Positions 23,170 to 28,422 of a stretch of 28,422 nucleotides of DNA are shown in pieces (the first letter of the stretch is position 1; the number at the start of each line of letters is the position of its first letter). The stretch covers positions 1 to 28,422 of IMG/VR virus record IMGVR_UViG_3300029951_001088; one strand, written 5' to 3'. The notes beneath the pieces are model-generated. The model was not told where the DNA came from. It ran no database searches and worked only from the letters and a program-made list of their open reading frames with translations. This DNA is from a virus. The position numbers and the translations under genes were made by a program.

Positions 23170-25586
23170 GGCAGCATCGGGCTGAAGCGGCCCTGCGAGG
23201 GATAGACCAGGCTGGTGGTATTCAGATTCAGCGTGGCAGCATCTCCCACATCCGCCAGGGCGGTCGCCATGTACCAGAGATTGGCTCCGGGCGTGAAGGT
23301 AAAGGTCGGGGCAACGCCGGCCTGCGGATCGCCCGTGAGCGGAACATTGTTTTTCCCGATCCAGGCCTGACCCGCCACGTTGTCGATCCACCAGTTCGTC
23401 ACATCGCCCGCAACTAGCGCCGGGAACCCACCGATGGCCGGCGCACCGGCCACATACAAATTGCCGCTGCTCGTATAGCCGATGGCATTGCCATCGTCGG
23501 AACCCAGCGGATGCTCGGTGTCGCTGTAATAGAGCTGCGTCATGCCAGCCGAGAACCCATTGAAGCTGCTACCACCGGATGCCGTGCATGCCACCTCCGC
23601 ATAGGCAAGCGCAGCCGGAATCGAAAACAAGGACTTCATATAGGCAAAGGGAAAACTGCCGAGGACCGACTTGGTGGCCGTTCGATTCTGATTGGACAGC
23701 GAGAAATTACCCATGCAGTTGATGTTCTGCGCCTGGGTAAAACCGTTGCCGCCACCAATCCCGATGCCGTACTTGGTAGCGTGCCTGGAGATGTCGATAT
23801 TGGTGTTGTATACCGCCAGGTGCTGGGCGGTCGCGTTCAGCCAGTTGAAATCGAATGTCCCGCCATCATAGGTTTTGCCGAACCACAAACCGTTCCCGGC
23901 TTCCAGCGCCTGCCCGGAAGCGCCACTGAACTGATTGCAGCCGTTGACTCCAAACAGAATATTGCCTGCCGTTGGCATGGAGAAAGTGACAAAGAGCCGA
24001 GGCCCGGAGTTGGCGCAGCCATCGACCGTGCTGTAGGCATTTCCGCCGCTGTAGCCGGCACCTATGGATACGGTAGTCGCGAAGAAATTGGCGCCCGATG
24101 CCATGGACAATCCGTTGTCCGTCTGCTGCTGCCCATCCGTTTGCTTCTGCGTCACCGACCACAACTGTCCTTCGCCGCCACTACTGACCCAACACTCCAG
24201 TGCAAAAGGCGGAGACAATGTTCCAAGAGCCTCGTTGATGCATTCCAGGAACGAGCCGCCGTCATAGTCACGGTCCCCCGTGAATGCGGCGGCGGTCGTC
24301 GGGTATCCATCGCTCAGGATCGTCGGCGCACCAAAACCGACGTTACCGTTCGCGGAAAAATTGCCGAGCACATCCAGGCTTCCAAGGTTGAGCGCCACGC
24401 CCGATCCGCTGGTCTCATTCAGCGGCAAATAAACCAGCGGGTTATCCGCCAGAACGGCAGCCATGTACTCGCTCAGCGACGCGCTGGACTCATTCGATGC
24501 GGCGGCCACCTGGCCGCAGCCGTTCACCGCCAGCACCTCGTAGTAATACAGAACCCCGACGGCCGCCGTCGTATCGCTGTAGCTGGTGCCGGTGACACCA
24601 ATCGCCAGCGGCGTCTCCGCCCCGGACACCGTCCCGCGCAGGATGTTGTAAGCCGAAGCGTTCGACCCGGCCGTCCACGACAGGAGAATGCTGTTGCCCA
24701 GAGGCTGCGGCGTCGCCGTCAGGGACGAAGCGCTGCCCAGCAAGGCCGGCGTCGCATTCACCTCCGCCGATGCCGCGGACAGGCCGCCGCCGGCCGGAAC
24801 CGTCTTTACAGTCAGGTAATACTCCGTCCCGTTGACGAGATCCGGCACGGTCGTGGAAAGCGAGGTCACGCCGGACACCGCCGGACTGGTGGATTCCCCA
24901 CCCGGCGTAGTGCCGAGATAAACGTTGTAGCCCGCGGCGCCGGCAACCGCCTCCCAGGACATCGCGATATCGCCGCTGCAGCCCTGCGCCGCAACACCCT
25001 GCGGTGCCGCGATGAACGGCGTCCCACTCACCTCGTTCGACGGCGGACTTTCGAATGTCCCCGTCACCGCCGTCACCACGAAATAATAAGTCAGACCGTC
25101 GATCAACCCCGTTACCGTCGTCGACGTGCCTGGCACCTGTAACGGATTGGCGAAATTCTCGCTGCCCGGCGCCGTGCCCTGGTAAATGTTGTAGTGGCTC
25201 ACGCCAGCCACCGCCGTCCAGCTCAATCCGGCGGTTCCGTCCCCCACCGAAGCCAGCGTCAGCAGCGGATGCCCGCCGGTGTAAGTCACGGCACTCGCCA
25301 CGCTCCGGCCCGGCGCAATGCGCGCCACCACCTGCACAAAATAATCCAGACCCGCATCCAACCCTGTGATCTCGATCGACGTCACCTGCAGCGACGGCTC
25401 CATCTCCACCAGGCTCACCGGCGACCGCCCGCAATACAGCGCGTAGCTGGTCGCACCTGGCTGCGGCGTCCAGGTCACGGAAATGCTCGCGCCATTGCGC
25501 GCCAGCAGCAGCGTGAAAGCGGGCGGATTGCCCACCTGCTCCACGAACCCCGCCTGCCCTCCCCACGCGTTGCCCAGGGTGCTCAT
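23166..25586 (-). CDS. Fibronectin type III / LamG virion surface protein
   Basis: This 806-residue protein has about four fibronectin type III repeats in residues 20-380. They are seen from repeated W(T/E)AVAG-x-x-x-YN(I/V)Y cores and GL-x-x-GL-x-YYF-V-x-AV ends. A LamG-like concanavalin fold follows (about 382-620; LVYLPLNETSGSG then FALECWVSSGG). A C-terminal beta region covers about 620-806. Such proteins decorate tails or capsids and bind carbohydrate weakly. It lies between the adaptor-like genes and the nozzle. The ATG at 25586 overlaps the preceding stop. Confidence 0.75.
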   Translation of the reverse strand: MSTLGNAWGGQAGFVEQVGNPPAFTLLLARNGASISVTWTPQPGATSYALYCGRSPVSLVEMEPSLQVTSIEITGLDAGLDYFVQVVARIAPGRSVASAVTYTGGHPLLTLASVGDGTAGLSWTAVAGVSHYNIYQGTAPGSENFANPLQVPGTSTTVTGLIDGLTYYFVVTAVTGTFESPPSNEVSGTPFIAAPQGVAAQGCSGDIAMSWEAVAGAAGYNVYLGTTPGGESTSPAVSGVTSLSTTVPDLVNGTEYYLTVKTVPAGGGLSAASAEVNATPALLGSASSLTATPQPLGNSILLSWTAGSNASAYNILRGTVSGAETPLAIGVTGTSYSDTTAAVGVLYYYEVLAVNGCGQVAAASNESSASLSEYMAAVLADNPLVYLPLNETSGSGVALNLGSLDVLGNFSANGNVGFGAPTILSDGYPTTAAAFTGDRDYDGGSFLECINEALGTLSPPFALECWVSSGGEGQLWSVTQKQTDGQQQTDNGLSMASGANFFATTVSIGAGYSGGNAYSTVDGCANSGPRLFVTFSMPTAGNILFGVNGCNQFSGASGQALEAGNGLWFGKTYDGGTFDFNWLNATAQHLAVYNTNIDISRHATKYGIGIGGGNGFTQAQNINCMGNFSLSNQNRTATKSVLGSFPFAYMKSLFSIPAALAYAEVACTASGGSSFNGFSAGMTQLYYSDTEHPLGSDDGNAIGYTSSGNLYVAGAPAIGGFPALVAGDVTNWWIDNVAGQAWIGKNNVPLTGDPQAGVAPTFTFTPGANLWYMATALADVGDAATLNLNTTSLVYPSQGRFSPMLP

Positions 25587-26224
25587 GCGCGCCTCGCAAA
25601 GCCGGCGCCGATCCACTGCCGCTGATTCGGCGTGAAATCGAACGCCGCCTCCCCCCGCGCCTTGACGATCTCCTGGTTGAACAGCAGCGCGTACTCGTCC
25701 GCCGCCTGTGGATTGAACCAGGGATCGCCCTGCATGCGCAGGATCCACTCCAGCGCCCCATACCCCAGCGCGCGGTCATAACGCACCGCCAGCTCATCCG
25801 GCAGCTGCATCGTCCCCGCCACCGGCTGCGTCACCAGCTCCAACTGCACCGGATAAGCATTGTCCGGCGCCGGTACCAGCGCCACCCCGGCATATGGCAC
25901 GAAACAGATTCCAGTCGGCCGCCGCGGCCCGATGTTCGGATTCACCAGCGTCGGATAGACAAAGCGCAGTGGATGTACCGCCGTCCCCGGCGCCAGCTCC
26001 TGGATCTGCGCGTGCTTCAGCGCGATCGCCTCCTCGTTGGCCGGCGCCTGCACAACGTACTGCTGCTGCCCCGCCACCGTGGTAAACCCCTGCACCCGCC
26101 GCAAAATCCAGCTCTCCGAACAAAACGTCCGCGCCGCGCGCACCAGCGCATCCTGCAAGCTCGGCTCCGGGCAGCCCTTCACCGCGCGCCGGATCTCCGG
26201 ATACAAATCCTGTACGTCACACAT
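25583..26224 (-). CDS. Phage adaptor-like / tail tube protein
   Basis: This 213-residue protein starts MCDVQDLYPEIRRAVKGCPE. It contains AARTFCSESWILRR, a beta middle with VHPLRFVYPTL and RPTGICFVPY, and a helical end including QEIVKARGEAAFDF. This resembles head-to-tail connection proteins of podoviruses (T7 gp11-like). GGGGA lies seven to eight bases before the ATG, which overlaps the preceding gene by eight bases. No precise family name is claimed. Confidence 0.6.
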   Translation of the reverse strand: MCDVQDLYPEIRRAVKGCPEPSLQDALVRAARTFCSESWILRRVQGFTTVAGQQQYVVQAPANEEAIALKHAQIQELAPGTAVHPLRFVYPTLVNPNIGPRRPTGICFVPYAGVALVPAPDNAYPVQLELVTQPVAGTMQLPDELAVRYDRALGYGALEWILRMQGDPWFNPQAADEYALLFNQEIVKARGEAAFDFTPNQRQWIGAGFARRA

Positions 26225-26861
26225 CAGGCTTCCCCGCTTGAATGGTGCTGATGTTCTTCACGTCCTGATCCAGCTCCGTCATGAACATCCGGTAAAACAG
26301 CATCGCCCGCTGCGGATCAGCCCCATGGTCGCGCCGCAGCAGCACGTGATAGATCACAAACAGGTACGCCGCCTCCCCATAGAGATCGGGCAGCGGAAAG
26401 ATGTCCGTCAGCGCCGCGTCATCCGGCACTCCCTGATACACCGCCATCACATAACCGGCCGGATCGGGTTGCGGCGGCCACACATAGAAGCGCTTCGGAT
26501 CGCGCACATCCGCCGCGTAATGCCGCGTCACCATGGCCGGCGGCGACTCATGCCAGTCCGGCCGTGCCGCCTGCAGCTGCTCCACCCCCACCGCCGTGAT
26601 CGCCCGCCCCGGGCTACCGCTGTCGTCGCAGTTGTAGCGCACATCCACCAGCGCCACCGCGTCCCCCGGCAAGCTCTGCAATGTCCCCGGCACACACTGC
26701 AGCGGCGCATTCACCATGTACGCCTTCGTGTCCAGCTGCACGATCTCCGCCACCGCCGCATTCAGGTGATCCAGCAACTCCTGCTGCGCATACACCACAT
26801 TCGTCTCGTCATACAAAGTCTTGCTGACCCGCGCCAACAAATCCGTCACCGCAATCGGCAT
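26217..26861 (-). CDS. Phage adaptor protein, DUF6682/SU10-adaptor-like (copy 2)
   Basis: This 214-residue protein has a helical N-terminus (LLARVSKTLYDETNVVYAQ, then ELLDHLNAAVAEIVQLD), a beta middle (PGDAVALVDVRYN; DPKRFYVWPPQPD) and a helical end. It aligns along its length with the next upstream protein (27694-27074), including the shared P-R/K-RFYV/H-V-(W/F)PP and LPD(L/V)YE motifs. The family is, from memory, the DUF6682 group of head-to-tail adaptors. AGGGG lies seven bases before the ATG. Confidence 0.7.
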   Translation of the reverse strand: MPIAVTDLLARVSKTLYDETNVVYAQQELLDHLNAAVAEIVQLDTKAYMVNAPLQCVPGTLQSLPGDAVALVDVRYNCDDSGSPGRAITAVGVEQLQAARPDWHESPPAMVTRHYAADVRDPKRFYVWPPQPDPAGYVMAVYQGVPDDAALTDIFPLPDLYGEAAYLFVIYHVLLRRDHGADPQRAMLFYRMFMTELDQDVKNISTIQAGKPDV

Positions 26862-26910
26862 CGTTCGCCCCTAAAATCAACGTAAACTGATCCCCCAACG
26901 GATGAGCTGA

Positions 26911-26929
26911 CCCCGGACTCGATCCGGGG
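26911..26929. repeat. Inverted repeat in the gap between two adaptor genes
   Basis: CCCCGGA pairs with TCCGGGG around CTCGA. It resembles interspersed palindromes common in proteobacterial chromosomes. No T-run follows on either strand, so it is not a normal terminator. Confidence 0.6.
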
Positions 26930-26991
26930 GAAGCGCATCAATCGCGCACACCCAACAAACTGCACCGCCCCGCCACAGCGCACCACAACCC

Positions 26992-27013
26992 CCTCTCCCG
27001 CCCGCGGGAGAGG
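26992..27013. repeat. REP-like palindrome
   Basis: CCTCTCCCGC pairs perfectly with GCGGGAGAGG around two bases, and further GGGAGAGGG-type sequence follows to about 27030. This form (CCCTCTCCC...GGGAGAGGG) is, as I recall, a frequent interspersed element in several high-GC proteobacteria. The 212-base gap (26862-27073) has no supported gene. Confidence 0.6.
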
Positions 27014-27073
27014 ATGGCCCGCGGGGCCGGGAGAGGGCCGCGCCACCCAAGCAAGCCCTCAATCAAAAGCCCC

Positions 27074-27694
27074 TCAACTCGCCCCCGGCGGCGCCTCGGC
27101 AAACTGCCCTTGCGACCTGCCGCTCACCAGCTGAAAGAACTGCCCCATGAACCCCTGATACTTCGCCAGGTCGCCACGATCCGTATTTTTTGCAAACGCC
27201 AGCGCGCACACATACGCATGCAGCGCCGACTCATACACATCCGGCAGCGACAAGCTGTCCCCCGTCTGCGCCACCCGTGGCGGCATCCCCGCATATACGA
27301 TCTCCACACTCGACGTTCCGTCGCTCGGCGGAAACACATGGAAGCGCAGCGGATTGCGCGGATCCGGCATGTAATGCAGTACATCGGACTGCGGCGCCGT
27401 CCCCGCCCAGGACTGGCTGGCATGGCTCAAGGTATTGCGATCGATCTGCCGGATCGAAGTCCCGTCCGCGTTGCGCGTCACATCCAGCAACTGCGAACCA
27501 TCCGCCGGAATCACTTGCAGCACCCCAGCCGCCAGCGTCATGAACGCTGTCACCGCATACGCATCCGGCTTCAGGTTCACCACCGCCGTCTGCGCCGCCG
27601 ACAGATAGTCGTACAGCTCCGCATCCGGCCAATACACCCCGGACGGGTCCAGCAACGTCGCCCGCGCCCGTGCAATCACCACCCCCGCCTGCAT
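27074..27694 (-). CDS. Phage adaptor protein, DUF6682/SU10-adaptor-like (copy 1)
   Basis: This 206-residue protein starts MQAGVVIARARATLLD. It is followed by ELYDYLSAAQTAVVNLKPDAY, then a beta region with VIPADGSQLLDVTRN and NPLRFHVFPPSDG, and a helical end. It is a paralogue of the next gene downstream, so the adaptor gene has been duplicated in tandem and the copies separated by a 212-base repeat-bearing gap. The start is ambiguous between ATG 27694 and GTG 27697, both overlapping the preceding stop. The adaptor family call is from memory. Confidence 0.7.
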   Translation of the reverse strand: MQAGVVIARARATLLDPSGVYWPDAELYDYLSAAQTAVVNLKPDAYAVTAFMTLAAGVLQVIPADGSQLLDVTRNADGTSIRQIDRNTLSHASQSWAGTAPQSDVLHYMPDPRNPLRFHVFPPSDGTSSVEIVYAGMPPRVAQTGDSLSLPDVYESALHAYVCALAFAKNTDRGDLAKYQGFMGQFFQLVSGRSQGQFAEAPPGAS

Positions 27695-28422
27695 CACGCC
27701 GACCCTGCGCGCCCTTTGCGCGCCACCTCATGCGCCAGCGCCCGCAGCTCCTCCACCGGCCGGCGCAAATCCGCCTTCACCCCCTGCTGCGCGAAAAACT
27801 CCTTCAGCCCCGCCTTATCCGCCGCACCGATCTCCTGCGCCGTCACCGGCGCAGCCACCACTGCTGCCGCTGCCCTCGCCTGGACTGGTGCCTGCGCGCG
27901 CAGCACCCCCGGCGCTTGCGGCTGCGTCACCGCAGACGCCTGTACCTTCGCCTCCGGCGCCACTGCGGCAGGCTGACCTCTCGCAATGGCACCAGATGCC
28001 CCCGCTGCCACCGCGCGCTCCGCACTCGCCACAGCCGGCTCCGCACTCGCCACAGCCGGCTCCGCCACCGCCGCAGGCCCCGTACCCGGCGCGAGAGTTG
28101 CCGTCGGCCCTGTCACCACCGACACCCCGCCCACCTGCGTCACCGCCGCCTCCATCCGGTCCCGCAATGCCGCTTCCGCCGCCTCCATCCGCGCCTGATG
28201 CGCCTCCCGCGCCTCCCGCGTCAGCGCATCCCGCTGCGCCGCCAGCTCGCTCGCCAGCACATGCGCCGCCGGCAAAGTCTCCACCGGCGTGAAGTTCGGC
28301 AACTTCGCCAGCACCGGCGTATACACCGTCACCATCCCGTCATTGCGGACTAGATACTTCGGCGTCACGGCGGGCGCCGCCTGCGGCGTCGGCGCCCGCG
28401 GATGAGTCAACACGTTAGGCAT
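27694..28422 (-). CDS. Ala/Pro-rich putative virion protein
   Basis: This 242-residue protein starts MPNVLTHPRAPTPQ at the very end of the window, so an earlier start outside cannot be excluded. PKYLVRNDGMVTVYTPVLAKL (about residues 21-41) looks folded. A charged helix follows (about 55-95, LTREAREAHQARMEAAEAAL), then a long low-complexity Ala/Pro/Val region (about 100-200) and a basic helical end (ELRALAHEVARKGRAG). It heads the adaptor-tail gene run. No family is recognised; a capsid-associated role is inferred from position. Confidence 0.5.
   Translation of the reverse strand: MPNVLTHPRAPTPQAAPAVTPKYLVRNDGMVTVYTPVLAKLPNFTPVETLPAAHVLASELAAQRDALTREAREAHQARMEAAEAALRDRMEAAVTQVGGVSVVTGPTATLAPGTGPAAVAEPAVASAEPAVASAERAVAAGASGAIARGQPAAVAPEAKVQASAVTQPQAPGVLRAQAPVQARAAAAVVAAPVTAQEIGAADKAGLKEFFAQQGVKADLRRPVEELRALAHEVARKGRAGSA
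28019..28060. repeat. Two tandem 21-bp copies inside the Ala/Pro-rich gene
   Basis: Two perfect adjacent 21-bp copies (each starting TCCGCACTCGCC) encode a doubled heptapeptide of the AVASAEP type in the low-complexity region. The unit length is a multiple of three, so the frame is kept. Confidence 0.85.

Noticed and set aside
23511-25142. 543-residue plus-strand open frame
   Set aside because: It is antisense to the FN3/LamG gene, whose repeats are clear on the minus strand.

Overview
This high-GC window reads as the late structural and lysis region of a short-tailed, T7-like (podovirus-type) prophage or phage of a proteobacterium, interrupted by accessory genes. The host cannot be named from sequence alone. 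A Gram-negative host is indicated by the lipoprotein signal, the HigB/Gp49-type toxin-antitoxin pair and the GC-rich palindromic repeats. No integrase, attachment site, tRNA, CRISPR array or terminase gene was seen; the window starts and ends on gene boundaries inside the element.

The phage genes are all on the minus strand, so they read from high to low coordinates, and most overlap by a few bases. The order is: alanine/proline-rich virion protein (28422-27694), two paralogous adaptor proteins (27694-26217), a third adaptor-like protein (26224-25583), a fibronectin-III/LamG protein (25586-23166), a tail-nozzle-like protein (23169-20227), a GNAT-like protein (20230-19817), three small Ala/Gly/Gln-rich proteins (19824-18265) and a 428-residue internal-protein candidate (18265-16979). 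Next come two large chassis proteins (16979-15333 and 12736-8843), then the tail fibre (3864-1348), an M15 endolysin (1289-897) and two holin-like membrane proteins (887-1). This matches the T7 order gp11-gp12-gp13-gp14-gp15-gp16-gp17-lysis, although T7 sequence similarity is not evident.

The main discovery candidate is in the gp16 position, where T7 encodes the last protein ejected into the host cell. Both proteins there end in a polymorphic-toxin-style nuclease tip. The 548-residue protein ends in an HNH/Endo VII-like domain with a W-E-H core. The 1297-residue protein ends in a DNA/RNA non-specific endonuclease (Endonuclea_NS_2-like) domain. The two share a homologous N-terminus, a shared translation-start region and a nearly identical linker that carries a perfect 8-bp hairpin exactly where each tip begins. 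Each tip is followed by an immunity gene: a YezG/DUF600-like gene after the NS_2 tip and a 106-residue protein after the HNH tip. Four further likely immunity genes lie between the two toxins. One is a second 106-residue copy of the HNH-associated gene, with no cognate toxin beside it. I infer interchangeable virion-borne toxin tips with an immunity bank, carried on DNA-ejection proteins.

Between the NS_2 module and the tail fibre sits a block of accessory genes: a membrane J-domain protein, a zinc-ribbon membrane protein, a RelE/HigB-type toxin-antitoxin pair that appears to be leaderless, and, on the plus strand, a lipoprotein trypsin-like protease and a small multi-pass membrane protein.
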